Positions 26,329 to 35,672 of a DNA stretch of 64,000 nucleotides are shown in pieces (position 1 is the first letter of the stretch; the number at the start of each line of letters is the position of its first letter). Source of the stretch: CAYUVH01 sp964448135 (lineage in GTDB: Bacteria; Verrucomicrobiota; Verrucomicrobiia; Limisphaerales; UBA8199); the NCBI GenBank assembly GCA_964448135.1, contig CAYUVH010000054.1, forward strand, positions 62,001 to 126,000. The letters are read 5' to 3'. The notes below the pieces were generated by a model. The model did no database searches, was not told the DNA's origin, and saw only the letters and a program-made list of their open reading frames with translations. The translations under genes and the position numbers were made by a program.

Positions 26329-28128
26329 TCAAAAAAGCCTGCCCTGGGCCGTCAGGAAATGTTCGACGACCGGCCCCAGCGCCAGCGCGGGGAGAAAGTT
26401 CAGGGCGCCGACCAGCACGATGGTGCCGAGCAGGAGAATCATAAACGTGACGCCGGAGACGGGGAACGTGCCGGAGCTGGGCGGGGAAATTTTCTTTTCC
26501 GCCAGCGACCCGGCCAGGGCCATGATGGGAATGATCATCCAAAAACGGCCGAGGAGCATGGCGATGCCGAGGGTGGTGTTGTACCAGGGCGTGTTGGCGC
26601 TGAGGCCGGCGAAGGCGCTCCCGTTGTTGCCGGTGCCGGAGCTGAAGGCGTAGAGCATTTCGCTCAAGCCGTGCGGGCCGGAATTGTTGAGGCCAGCCTT
26701 GCCCCAATCGCTGACGGACGCCCACGCGGAGAAGACCAGAATGGAGAGGCAGAGAATGAGCAATGACAGCATGGCCATTTTCACCTCGTAGGCCTGAATC
26801 TTTTTGCCGAGATACTCCGGTGTGCGGCCGACCATGAGACCGGCGATGAACACAGCCAGGACCACAAACACCAGCATCCCGTAGAGGCCGGCGCCAACAC
26901 CGCCAAAGATGATCTCGCCGAGCTGGATGTTGAACAGGGGCACAAATCCGCCGAGCGCGGTGAAGGAATCGTGCATCGAATTCACCGCGCCGCACGAAGC
27001 ATCCGTGGTGATGGTCGCGAAGAGCGCGGAATTGAAGATGCCGAAGCGGACTTCCTTGCCTTCCATATTGCCGTCGGCGACGGCGACACCAAGTTTTTGG
27101 TGGATGGGATTACCGGCCGCTTCCGCCCACCAACAGAACAGCGTGCCGGCGAGGAAGAGAATCATCATGACGCCCCAGACGGACCAGCCGTGCGCCTGGT
27201 TCTTCGTCATGCGGCCCAGGTAATAGGTCAGGCCGCTGCCGATGGCGAAGATCGAGAGCATTTGCAGGAAGTTCGAGAGCGGCGTTGGATTCTCGAACGG
27301 GTGCGCGGCATTCGCGTTCGCGTAGCCACCGCCATTGGTGCCGAGCATTTTGATGGCGACTTGCGAGGCCATGGGGCCCTGGGGGATGAGCTGTTCGCGT
27401 ACGGTTTGTTCCTCCATCACAGGTTTGCCGTCGGCGCCGAGGACGGTTTCGCCTTTGTCGTTCTTTTTCTCGACGGAGATCTTGTAGGGCTCGGTGAGCG
27501 AGGCTTTGGTGTAGGGCTTGAAGTTTTGGATCATGCCTTGCGAAACGAGGAATCCGGCGAATACGAGGCAGATCGGCAGCAGCAGGTAGTAGGTGACCCG
27601 CACGAGGTCCACCCAGAAGTTGCCGAGCGTTTTTGCGGAATGGCGCGCGATGCCGCGCACGAGGGCGGCGGCCAGGCCGATGCCGACGGCGGCGGAGACG
27701 AAGTTGTGGAGGGCAAGCGCCACCATCTGGGAGAGGTAGGACATCGTCGATTCGCCGCTGTAGCTCTGCCAGTTGGTATTGGTGGTGAAACTGACGGCGG
27801 TGTTGAAGGCCAGCTCCGGCGAGAGCGCGCCGAAACCCTGGGGGTTCAGCGGCAGGAGATGCTGGAGGCGCAGGATGGCGTAGGTGAACACGCAGCTCAC
27901 GAGGCTGAAGAGCAGCATGGCAACGGTGTAATGCTTCCAATCGTGTTCTTTCGTTGGGTCCACGCCCATCAGGCGGTAGGTGAGGCGTTCGAGCGGACGG
28001 GCGATGGGGTCGAACCAGGTCCGGCCGCGGGCGTCGAGAACGCGCATGAGGTACAGGCCCATGGGTTTCGTAATGATCGCGAGCGCGACGACGAAGAGGA
28101 CGAGTTGCAGCCAGCCGTTGGAATTCAT
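26329..28128 (-). CDS. kdpA: K+-transporting ATPase subunit A (K+ channel subunit)
   Basis: A 599-aa polytopic membrane protein with about ten transmembrane helices and the K+-channel-like selectivity loops of KdpA, including NTAVSFTTNTNWQSY, NGGGYANANAAHPFENPT, TTDASCGAVNSMHDSF and SSGTGNNGSAFAGL. It contains an extra loop around residues 205-245 rich in Lys/Glu (KISVEKKNDKGETV). It is preceded by kdpF and followed by kdpB in the usual order. Confidence 0.97.
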   Translation of the reverse strand: MNSNGWLQLVLFVVALAIITKPMGLYLMRVLDARGRTWFDPIARPLERLTYRLMGVDPTKEHDWKHYTVAMLLFSLVSCVFTYAILRLQHLLPLNPQGFGALSPELAFNTAVSFTTNTNWQSYSGESTMSYLSQMVALALHNFVSAAVGIGLAAALVRGIARHSAKTLGNFWVDLVRVTYYLLLPICLVFAGFLVSQGMIQNFKPYTKASLTEPYKISVEKKNDKGETVLGADGKPVMEEQTVREQLIPQGPMASQVAIKMLGTNGGGYANANAAHPFENPTPLSNFLQMLSIFAIGSGLTYYLGRMTKNQAHGWSVWGVMMILFLAGTLFCWWAEAAGNPIHQKLGVAVADGNMEGKEVRFGIFNSALFATITTDASCGAVNSMHDSFTALGGFVPLFNIQLGEIIFGGVGAGLYGMLVFVVLAVFIAGLMVGRTPEYLGKKIQAYEVKMAMLSLLILCLSILVFSAWASVSDWGKAGLNNSGPHGLSEMLYAFSSGTGNNGSAFAGLSANTPWYNTTLGIAMLLGRFWMIIPIMALAGSLAEKKISPPSSGTFPVSGVTFMILLLGTIVLVGALNFLPALALGPVVEHFLTAQGRLF

Positions 28129-28135
28129 GGTGTCC

Positions 28136-28219
28136 TCAGAATTTTTCCGGGTACAGCATGGCTGCCACCAGATAGATGAACAAAGCGAGAGAGATGCCCG
28201 CGGCGATCAGGGTTTCCAT
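28136..28219 (-). CDS. kdpF: KdpF small subunit
   Basis: A 27-aa peptide, METLIAAGISLALF then IYLVAAMLYPEKF, of one transmembrane helix. It ends in the KdpF-typical Y-L-x-x-A-x-L-x-P-E-x-F. A perfect AGGAGG ribosome site lies just upstream of the ATG. Its stop is 7 bp before kdpA, exactly where kdpF lies in kdpFABC operons. KdpF is a stabilising peptide of the KdpABC complex. Confidence 0.92.
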   Translation of the reverse strand: METLIAAGISLALFIYLVAAMLYPEKF

Positions 28220-28227
28220 ACGTCCTC

Positions 28228-28311
28228 CTAAAGGGCCTTGCAGAAGCGCGCGTATGCCACGCTGGCTGCGAAGAAGGCCACCACTACTGCCAGATAAATC
28301 AGATCACTCAT
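28228..28311 (-). CDS. 27-aa membrane peptide upstream of kdpF
   Basis: A second 27-codon frame: MSDLIYLAVVVAFFAASVA then YARFCKAL. It is a single hydrophobic helix ending in a short basic tail. AGGA is 5 bp upstream of its ATG, and its TAG touches the ribosome site of kdpF, so the two are very probably co-translated. From memory, similar very short ORFs precede kdpF in several acidobacterial and verrucomicrobial kdp operons, but no name is established. It is the first gene of the kdp operon. Confidence 0.7.
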   Translation of the reverse strand: MSDLIYLAVVVAFFAASVAYARFCKAL

Positions 28312-28407
28312 AAAATTCCTGGAACGGCGGGACAGGCCCGCTGCCGTTTTACGAGGCTAATTTGCTCCCGAGGTGGCCGGTTCAGCTAATCAAGATGGGC
28401 GGATAGG

Positions 28408-28426
28408 GCGTTAAGAATTCGTAAAG
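28408..28426 (-). promoter_or_regulatory. Candidate KdpE operator (CTTTACG-N4-CTTAACG)
   Basis: On the minus strand CTTTACG and CTTAACG are repeated with an 11-bp period, matching OmpR-family binding geometry and resembling the TTTACA-type half-sites described for KdpE. It is about 97 bp upstream of the first kdp small ORF. Confidence 0.55.
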
Positions 28427-28444
28427 AAGGAGTCAAAGGCGAGA

Positions 28445-28568
28445 CGGAGCGTGGCCGTTAAGACGGTTTCAGGCCGGACGCGGCGGGATGATTTGAAACG
28501 GGCGCGGGAAGTGATTCGACTGTGAATGGTGAATCGGGATGCGCTGCGGCTCACAGAGCCGCGCTCCG
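28445..28568. repeat. REP-like pair between kdp and the GxGYxYP gene
   Basis: Positions 28543-28568 are a hairpin GCT-GCGGCT-CACAG-AGCCGC-GCTCCG. Positions 28445-28458 (CGGAGCGTGGCCGT) are the start of a second, decayed unit in the opposite orientation. The rest of the 391-bp gap 28312-28702 holds only the kdp promoter region and no gene. Confidence 0.65.
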
Positions 28569-28702
28569 TTAGCGAAGGCGGCGCGAAAACCCTTTCGGAA
28601 GCGAGCACGTTTTCAAATCAAAAGCGCTGTTGTGCCAAAAACGGCGGCGTCATTTTGGTTCGAGCCGGACCGGCCATCTTCACCGCACTCCGAAGAGGAG
28701 CA

Positions 28703-31700
28703 TCAAGGCGCGCCGACGCGATAGAAGCGTTGGGGCCAGAGGGAAGCGGCCCAGTCGACGAAGTCGAAATGGCCCGGATCGGTTTCGCTGGCGGGGCCGA
28801 GCAGGGTCCAGTCGGAGAGATTGGTCGAAGCCCAAACGTTGTAGGTCGCGTTCGAACTTCCGGAGAAGGAAGCGCTGAAATTGCCGGCGGCGGAATTGAA
28901 TTCGGACTGGTCGAATTGCGGAGCGGCGGGCAGGCCGATGCCGATGGTCGCTTGCGCGGAAGAGGATGTGTACACGGCATCACTCGCCGAGAAACCGAAG
29001 TTTGCATAGGGGCTGCCCTGGTCGCCGGGCGCGGGCGCGAAGATGACCTGGCCGGCGGGATCGGTCACTACGGTGTTCGGGGCGCTGATCGCCGGGCCGC
29101 GAGCGCCACCGGAGGATTGATACAGTTGTCCGGCAGCGGGCAACGACAGCACGCGAATATTCAATGGCGTCTGGTCCGGACTGGTTACCGGCAACGCGAA
29201 CGAGAGATCGTGGTTCACGTAACCGGAGAGGTTCGCTTCGGAGACCGCCGGCGGTTGATTTCCCAGGGCGAGTGCGAAGCTGGTGCCGCCGGAAATGGCG
29301 CTGACATTAGTGAGACCCGGGACGGGGTTGAGCTGACCAGAGCCATTGTTGCCCCAGCCGAAGACCGAGCCGTCCGGCCGGAGGGCGAAGTTGAAAGTGT
29401 TCCCGCTGGCGATGGTCATCGCGTTGGTCGGCGTCGTCGTGACGTTGGTCTGGCCGTTGCCATTGCTGCCCCACGCCACGATGGTACGGGTGGCGCCGCC
29501 GATCCCGTAGGTGACACCGAGCGTCTGGTTCAAGGTCGTCAATTCACCGGCGCTCAGCGCGCGGTCGAAGAGCTGAATTTCAGCGATGTCGCCATTGAAA
29601 TAGAGTGATCCGGCGACCATGGCTCCAATCTGGAAGGGATACGTTCCGCGCGCGCCCGCGCAGAGCGCGCTTTGGGTGGCGACCACGATGCCGTCCACGT
29701 AGAGCGTCACGATGCCGCCATTGCGATGATAGATCGCGAGGTGCGGGGTGTTATCGGTGACATTTCCGCCATACAGGCTGAGGTCGGTGCCACAGCCGTT
29801 GCCCCCGCCGCCCAACCCAGCGCCGAGCTGGCTGCCGTTCAGGCACAATGCCCAGTCCGGCACGATGTTCGGCTGTTCGCAACCGAGCAGGCCGGTGTTC
29901 TGATAAAAGAGACTGGAGGAAGCTCCAGCCACGGAAGTTTTGAAAACCATCGCGGCGGTGAAACTTCCCGCGGAACACATCGGGCTATCCGCCGCGGAGA
30001 CGGTGAGATACTGGCTGCCGAAGAACCGCATCACCGCGTGGCCGTTCATCATATTCGCGCGGTAAGTGGGCCGGTTGCCGGAGGCGGTCTGCAACGCCTT
30101 CCTGCCCAGCACGGTATCGGGCCAGGCGCCGATCTGCACGTTGTCCGTGTTGGTCGTGCCATCGGCCACCCAACGGGCCGCGGGCAATAGTTGGGAAGCC
30201 GGACTGCCCGGCGCTTTGAGCGCGACGCTGTGAACATCACCGGCGGAGATTCCCACCACCTGGTTCAATCCCGCCGGTGGATTGGTGATGTTAAGGCTCG
30301 TATTCCCCCAGCCAACGACCTTGCCGTCCGCCTTGAGGGCGAGACTGTGGTACCGTCCGCCGGCAATGGCCACGACATTGCTTAGCCCCGCGGGCACATT
30401 GGTCTGGCCGAGGTTGTTATAGCCCCAGGCCACCACGGTGCCGTCCGATTTGAGTGCCAGCGAATGATAGCCGCCCGCTGCAATGTCGGTGACTCCGGAA
30501 AGTCCCGCGGGAACGTTCGTTTGGTTCATCGAGTTATCACCCCACGCGGTCACCGTGCCGTTGACGCTGAGCGCGAGGCTGTGCTGCACTCCGGCGCCGA
30601 TTTGCATGGTGCTGCCCAATCCCGGTGGAACGGTTGCCTGGTTGAAGGTGTTGAAGCCCCACGCCACGACCTGTCCGTCGTTCTTCAAAGCCAGGCCGTG
30701 ATTCGCGCCGCAGCTCACCGCGACCGCGTTCGTCAACCCGGGCGGCAAATTGGTCTGCCCCAGGCTGCCATCGCCCCAGACTTTTACGCGGCCGCTGACT
30801 TTGAACGCCTTATCCGCGCCATAAGTGATGCCCAAGGCGTTGCTTACCGCCGTCCGGTAGTGGTACACGATATCCGCTTTCAAACCGCCGATGAAGGCAC
30901 TCACCGGCTGGAGTGAAACGCCGGATAAGGCAAAAATGCTGCTCTTGGAGCCGTAGTTACTGTTCGTGCCCCAATCGAACCACGCCCGCGCATTCAGTCC
31001 ATTTGGAATGACCGATCCTTGCAGGGCCGCGATCGTGCTGTTGGTTACAATCGGCGATTTCGTGATGGCAACCGGATTTCCCGCAAGCTGGTTATACAGC
31101 ATGAACAGGTGGTCGGGGCGGACGAGCACATACTTGTTCGTATCCAACTGGCTCGCGATGTTCTTCAGATCATCCGGCCCAAGGTTCCACACCACCGCCT
31201 GCGCGCCGATAAACATGGGCGCGGTGCCGTTCCAGGTCCGGGCGGTGTTCGTGATGCCGTAAAGGATGTCGCTGGCGCTGGAGGAATAGGCGACGGTGAG
31301 GCCGATCGTTCGCAGTCCCATATTCACCGAAGTATAATTACCGCCGCTTTGATCCGTCAGGCCGAGCAGCGTCGGGCAATTGGTGGCGAAAGACTGGGCC
31401 ACACCGGTGGTCACCTGGTCCCAAATCGTGATGACGCGCATGCCTGTCTTTTGCAGGTAGGGATTCGAGAGCTTGGTGAGACCGGCAAGATAGGTGGCAC
31501 TCCAATTCTGGATGTGGCAGTAGCCCGCGCCCGAAGGCCCGGAAATCAGGCAATCGTTACTCGTGGCCGAGTTCCAGTAATGGTTCATCATGGCGGGATC
31601 CAGGTCGGCCGCGAGCGGCGAAGCGGTCCAGCCGATGGGTATGTTCCCGCGCACTCCTTTGTCCCAATCCATTTTCATGACGTGCTGCATGTATTGGATG

Positions 31701-32620
31701 TTGTCGCCGTCGCTGAGAATCAGGGACACGTAAACCTTGTTCGCGAGCGGCGGCGGCGGTGGGATGTCCGGCACGACGATGTTCTTCGCGACGCCGCTGA
31801 ACACCGACGCATTGCGGAAGTAATCACTCGCGAGCACGGGGATGCCGTACTGCGCGATCCAGTTGAGGCCGTTGCCTTCGTCCGGCCACCAGCCGATGTA
31901 GATGCCGTTGAGCGGCGTCATGTCGTTGAGGAACGGCGCGAGCGCATTCTTGTCGGAAAAATTAAAGGTGCCGGGATCAAGCCACACGACGGCGGATTTC
32001 ACGGCCACGCAATAATCGCGCAACTGGCCATGCAGATTCGTCCAGAGGCCGGTCATGATGCGATGGGTGCACTGCGGCCAGTAGTTGGTGTAGAGATAGC
32101 CGTAGATCTGATATTTGTTGGAGAACTTCCCGCGCAAATCCTGGGCAACGGGGAGATTATACGGCGCGTTGGTAAAGGTATTAAGCAAGCTGGGGTCGCA
32201 GATAAGCAGGTTGCTGACGCCGGCGATGGTGGTGGCGAGGTTCAGCGTGTCCGGTTGAGCGGGGTCAGTGACCACCAGGCCGTTGACGTTGGTCTGGTAT
32301 TTCAAGACGGCGTTCGTGCCGGAAATCAGGGTATACGGGAGGTTGTGTAAATTGAGCCAGGTGAATTTGCCTTCGCCATCACCATTGGCGGCACAAGCGA
32401 TGCGCGGCTGCGTGCGATTGACGATACCCTGCAACGACGCGTAAAAATCCGCCTCGGCGGCGGAGAGCGAAGTGATGTCTATGCAATCCAGATTCGTCGC
32501 CGGCGTGGAAAAGGTGGGCAGGAGTTGATTCGTGGGCCAGGTAAAGCCGGCCGCGCGGGCCCCGATGGCCGCGAAAAGCAACAGGACAACGGCGAAACCG
32601 GTTTGTCGACGGGCATTCAT
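28703..32620 (-). CDS. Secreted GxGYxYP / RCC1-repeat / LamG multidomain protein
   Basis: A 1305-aa exported protein with a clear signal peptide (VVLLLFAAIGARA). Residues about 35-510 resemble the GxGYxYP family of putative glycoside hydrolases (YVSLILSDGDNIQYMQH, GAGYCHIQNW). About 615-800 contain at least five RCC1-type repeats (WGDGSLGQTNLPPGL, ALKSDGTVVAWGYNN). About 815-1000 are a LamG/concanavalin-like domain (WYQ-like RFFGSQYLTVSAADSP, LYVDGIVVATQSA). Further RCC1-like and Ig-like segments complete the chain. It begins right at the GH127 stop (TAG-ATG), so the two are co-expressed. It is probably a secreted carbohydrate-active protein. Confidence 0.8.
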   Translation of the reverse strand: MNARRQTGFAVVLLLFAAIGARAAGFTWPTNQLLPTFSTPATNLDCIDITSLSAAEADFYASLQGIVNRTQPRIACAANGDGEGKFTWLNLHNLPYTLISGTNAVLKYQTNVNGLVVTDPAQPDTLNLATTIAGVSNLLICDPSLLNTFTNAPYNLPVAQDLRGKFSNKYQIYGYLYTNYWPQCTHRIMTGLWTNLHGQLRDYCVAVKSAVVWLDPGTFNFSDKNALAPFLNDMTPLNGIYIGWWPDEGNGLNWIAQYGIPVLASDYFRNASVFSGVAKNIVVPDIPPPPPLANKVYVSLILSDGDNIQYMQHVMKMDWDKGVRGNIPIGWTASPLAADLDPAMMNHYWNSATSNDCLISGPSGAGYCHIQNWSATYLAGLTKLSNPYLQKTGMRVITIWDQVTTGVAQSFATNCPTLLGLTDQSGGNYTSVNMGLRTIGLTVAYSSSASDILYGITNTARTWNGTAPMFIGAQAVVWNLGPDDLKNIASQLDTNKYVLVRPDHLFMLYNQLAGNPVAITKSPIVTNSTIAALQGSVIPNGLNARAWFDWGTNSNYGSKSSIFALSGVSLQPVSAFIGGLKADIVYHYRTAVSNALGITYGADKAFKVSGRVKVWGDGSLGQTNLPPGLTNAVAVSCGANHGLALKNDGQVVAWGFNTFNQATVPPGLGSTMQIGAGVQHSLALSVNGTVTAWGDNSMNQTNVPAGLSGVTDIAAGGYHSLALKSDGTVVAWGYNNLGQTNVPAGLSNVVAIAGGRYHSLALKADGKVVGWGNTSLNITNPPAGLNQVVGISAGDVHSVALKAPGSPASQLLPAARWVADGTTNTDNVQIGAWPDTVLGRKALQTASGNRPTYRANMMNGHAVMRFFGSQYLTVSAADSPMCSAGSFTAAMVFKTSVAGASSSLFYQNTGLLGCEQPNIVPDWALCLNGSQLGAGLGGGGNGCGTDLSLYGGNVTDNTPHLAIYHRNGGIVTLYVDGIVVATQSALCAGARGTYPFQIGAMVAGSLYFNGDIAEIQLFDRALSAGELTTLNQTLGVTYGIGGATRTIVAWGSNGNGQTNVTTTPTNAMTIASGNTFNFALRPDGSVFGWGNNGSGQLNPVPGLTNVSAISGGTSFALALGNQPPAVSEANLSGYVNHDLSFALPVTSPDQTPLNIRVLSLPAAGQLYQSSGGARGPAISAPNTVVTDPAGQVIFAPAPGDQGSPYANFGFSASDAVYTSSSAQATIGIGLPAAPQFDQSEFNSAAGNFSASFSGSSNATYNVWASTNLSDWTLLGPASETDPGHFDFVDWAASLWPQRFYRVGAP

Positions 32621-35548
32621 CTAATTTTGGGCCACGCGATAGAAACGTGGGGCGGAACTCCGCGCTCCGTTGTCCGTGAACAGGAACGGCAGCGCGGAAG
32701 GATTGGTGGTGAGGACGAGCGACCACACGGGCGGCGCGAGGCTCGTCGCGGAATAAACCGAGTAACTCGGACCCACATCACCGGCCACGGAGATCTGGAC
32801 CGCGCCGTTCGGCAGGCGCGCCGAGGTGAGGAAGGGCTTCGCGGACGCCGTGACGACCAGGTTGGAGAAGCTGGAAATGGATTGGTTGCCATCCGTGCAG
32901 TAGTCGCGCACCCCGATCATGCCGGACGCGAAATGGTTGTCCTGCACCTCCGCGACGGGCTGGTTGGTGTTCCCTACAAACACACGGATGCGCGGGCCGA
33001 ACGCCTGGACCTTCACGCGGTAAAATGTGTTGGCTGCGACGCTCAAAGGAACGTTGGTGATCACGTGCCAGCCATTGCTGACCCAGCCGAACTCCAGTCG
33101 GGAATATTGGACGTCGATCCCCGCGTAATAGCCGCAGTAAGCATCCGAACCGATGTCGGGCTTGCTGACGCGGAAGATCACACCGGCGTTGCCGACGGGA
33201 CCGACGGAAACGTCCGCATCGTAGGTGAAATTGGTGAACAGCGTTCCCATCGCGAGCGCCTTGGCGCCGTTCGCCGAAGCCGGAACGGTGCTGAGCTTGC
33301 CGTCGCGCGCCAGCCAATTGCCGCCGAACGTCGTCCACCGCTGGCACCAGGTGGAGTCGAAGTTCTCCGTGAAATTGGTCATGACCGGCGCGGGCGTTCC
33401 GAGATACGGGAACCAGCTCACGCGCAGATGTTGCGAGCCGAACGGCACCAGGGTGATGTTCTCCACTCCGCTGGCAGAGGACACCGGGCTCACCGGCGGC
33501 TCGAAGGCGTGCGTGGTCAGCCAGCCGATGGTCCACTCCGGCAAACGCCGACCCTGCGCGAGCAAGGCGACCGACGGTTGCGCCGGATCAAACGGATTCG
33601 CTGACGTCGCTATATTCGTAAAGGTCAGCGAAGCGGAGGGATTGGCCGGGTCGAATTGCAGCGCGTAATTCCAGGGTGTGGCCGGGCGGACTTCCATTTC
33701 GTTAAAGCCCATACCGAGCGGGTCCGGCGTGCGCACGGTCCAGTTTTCCCCTATGCGCAGTGAATATACCAATGGACCACGATTGACCGCCACCGACTGG
33801 CTCGGCCCTCCGCTCGTTTGAATCGGCATCGGCAGATTGATGACGACCTGATCGCCGTGCGACCAGGTGCGTTGAATTCTGAAAAACGTTCCAGCGGAGA
33901 TGCCCGATTGCGGCTCGCCGTTCACCAAAATCGTGGCGTTCGCGCACCACCCAGGGATCCGCAACGAAAGCGGAAAGGCCACGGCATTGCTCGCCGAGAT
34001 AGTCAGTCTTACTTGCTCCTCGAATGGGTATGCGGTGTCCTCGGTGATCTGCACCTGCTGCCCGCCGGCCATGGCGTTTACGATCGTCGGCCCGTAAGCC
34101 ATCAGAGCGAGGCCGCGATCGGGCGTGGCCGCCCACGAATGCTGGACGTACTTCGGCCAGCCCATATGGAAATTGTAGCGGCAGCATGGGTAGCCGGAGT
34201 TGGGGCCGGGGAGGATGCCGTTGTCATAATTCTGGTTGAAACCGTGGCCGCCGTTGATCGCGATGACACAGTTCGGCTGCGAATAATATTGGTGTCCCTT
34301 GATATCGCTCGAAAGCCCGCCGGGCAGCGCGTTGAACGAAATGGTTTCCAACCGGTCCGCGAGCGACGCGTCGCCCGTGATTTGCACGGCGTTCTCGAGG
34401 CTCAGCATGGCTTCCACGATCGAGCAAAGCTCCACGCCCTGGATGCTGGAGTGGCCCGAGAGAAATTCCGTGCCGCTGTTGATGGCCGTCGAGAGCCCAT
34501 TCTCCCGCATGAGATGATCGATGCCCAGCGAGAGCGCATGGCGGTCCGAGGCCTGGCCGGAGAGCTGGTAATACACGACCGGCATTTTGAGCGCCTGCTC
34601 GACGTTGACGTTGTGCTTCGGCTGAAAATCCGTGCCGTAGAGGACGAAATTGTTGCTCGTGAAAATGCCCGGCCAATCATACGCCTGCTGGCGAAGCAGA
34701 TTCACGAGGCCCAGCAGGTTCGTGTCGCCGTTGCGATTATAGAGCCAGAGCGCGACCGCCATTTCATCGCCCGCGCGCGCCTTGCCCCAATCCACCAACG
34801 GCCGCGCCGGCAGATTCGCGCGCATGTAGCGAAAGTAATTGCTCAGCACCGTGGGCACGCGCACGTCGGCGGTGGCCTCGTAATAATCCATCAGCGCATA
34901 CGTGGCGACCATGCGCGGCCACCAATCGTTGTTGGCGGTCGGACCCAGGAAACCGTCGGCGCCCTGATGAGTGAGCAGCCATTCCATCCACTTCTGCGCT
35001 TTTTGTTTTAGAGCGGAATCGTTGAGCGTGTAAGCGAGGGAGATAAGGCCCTTGTAGTAATAGGGACCGCGCTCCCAATTCTCGCCGGAACCACCGAGCC
35101 ATCCGCTGTTCGTGCCGAGGTCCACCGAGTAAACGGCCTCCGCATTGCCGGTCAATCCGTCGCGTTGTAACTGGCATTGCTTGAGCAGCCAGCCCTGTGG
35201 CCGAACGCTGCCGAGCGGCAACGCCACATAGGGCGTTGCCAGCAACGGCGCACGGTTGGTCGTGATGGCCGTCGGCGGCAGATTGGTGGCGGTGGGGAAT
35301 TGCGCGGCGGCAACCGGGACCAACGAAGACGCCAGTAACGCTAATAGTAGCGCGGGTTTCCAACCTGCTGTATCGCCGACTTCCAGTCGGCCGGCTTTCC
35401 GAAGGCGGTTGGGCGCAGAGAGGCAGAACGGTCTGCGGATTGGAAATCCGCGATACAGCAGGTTGGAAACCTGCGCAACGGCAAGAAGCAGCGGCCCATA
35501 TCCAAATGCCCGGGCACGCTGGTCGTGAAGGCAACGAGCGAGTTTCAT
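32621..35548 (-). CDS. GH127 beta-L-arabinofuranosidase-like protein
   Basis: A 975-aa exported protein. The GH127 (DUF1680) domain covers about residues 100-680, with the catalytic cysteine cluster in GYPCCRYNFHMGW and the conserved Glu in VELCSIVEAMLSLE. Residues about 790-970 form a DUF1080-like jelly-roll (VIFRVSKPDIGSDAYCGYY). The N-terminus is odd. Between MKLARCLHDQRARAFGYGPL and ALLLALLASSLVPVAAAQ about 40 residues (QVSNLLYRGFPIRR ... DTAGWKPA) are encoded by a terminal-inverted-repeat element. No start codon lies closer to the signal sequence, so translation must cross it. Confidence 0.85.
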   Translation of the reverse strand: MKLARCLHDQRARAFGYGPLLLAVAQVSNLLYRGFPIRRPFCLSAPNRLRKAGRLEVGDTAGWKPALLLALLASSLVPVAAAQFPTATNLPPTAITTNRAPLLATPYVALPLGSVRPQGWLLKQCQLQRDGLTGNAEAVYSVDLGTNSGWLGGSGENWERGPYYYKGLISLAYTLNDSALKQKAQKWMEWLLTHQGADGFLGPTANNDWWPRMVATYALMDYYEATADVRVPTVLSNYFRYMRANLPARPLVDWGKARAGDEMAVALWLYNRNGDTNLLGLVNLLRQQAYDWPGIFTSNNFVLYGTDFQPKHNVNVEQALKMPVVYYQLSGQASDRHALSLGIDHLMRENGLSTAINSGTEFLSGHSSIQGVELCSIVEAMLSLENAVQITGDASLADRLETISFNALPGGLSSDIKGHQYYSQPNCVIAINGGHGFNQNYDNGILPGPNSGYPCCRYNFHMGWPKYVQHSWAATPDRGLALMAYGPTIVNAMAGGQQVQITEDTAYPFEEQVRLTISASNAVAFPLSLRIPGWCANATILVNGEPQSGISAGTFFRIQRTWSHGDQVVINLPMPIQTSGGPSQSVAVNRGPLVYSLRIGENWTVRTPDPLGMGFNEMEVRPATPWNYALQFDPANPSASLTFTNIATSANPFDPAQPSVALLAQGRRLPEWTIGWLTTHAFEPPVSPVSSASGVENITLVPFGSQHLRVSWFPYLGTPAPVMTNFTENFDSTWCQRWTTFGGNWLARDGKLSTVPASANGAKALAMGTLFTNFTYDADVSVGPVGNAGVIFRVSKPDIGSDAYCGYYAGIDVQYSRLEFGWVSNGWHVITNVPLSVAANTFYRVKVQAFGPRIRVFVGNTNQPVAEVQDNHFASGMIGVRDYCTDGNQSISSFSNLVVTASAKPFLTSARLPNGAVQISVAGDVGPSYSVYSATSLAPPVWSLVLTTNPSALPFLFTDNGARSSAPRFYRVAQN
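35350..35476. repeat. MITE-like element in the GH127 signal-peptide region
   Basis: The ends are about 40-bp terminal inverted repeats. The left begins GGTTTCCAACCTGCTGTATC and the right is its complement with few mismatches, then CGCSGAYTTCCARTCSG on both sides. The interior is about 45 bp. On the minus strand it is translated without a stop (VSNLLYRGFPIRR, LEVGDTAGWKPA). GGTTTCCAACC is itself palindromic. Confidence 0.8.
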
Positions 35549-35645
35549 CTGCCCTCCGATGCGGCGGAATCCTGGCGCAGGTCCGCTGCCGAGTCGGCGG
35601 CATCTTCAGGCAGAGTTTGGGTCTCCCAAGCATGCGTTGGCGCGT

Positions 35646-35672
35646 GCTGCGGCTGGGGAAAGCCGCGCTCCG
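35646..35672. repeat. REP-like hairpin, GH127/DUF4965 gap
   Basis: GCT-GCGGCT-GGGGAA-AGCCGC-GCTCCG has the same flanks as the hairpin at 28543-28568 with a different loop. It lies in the 202-bp gap (35549-35750) between two co-directional genes. Confidence 0.7.

Noticed and set aside
24285..26444. An open frame of 719 codons opposite kdpB
   Set aside because: Same reason: kdpB is complete, and the antisense protein has no recognisable motif.
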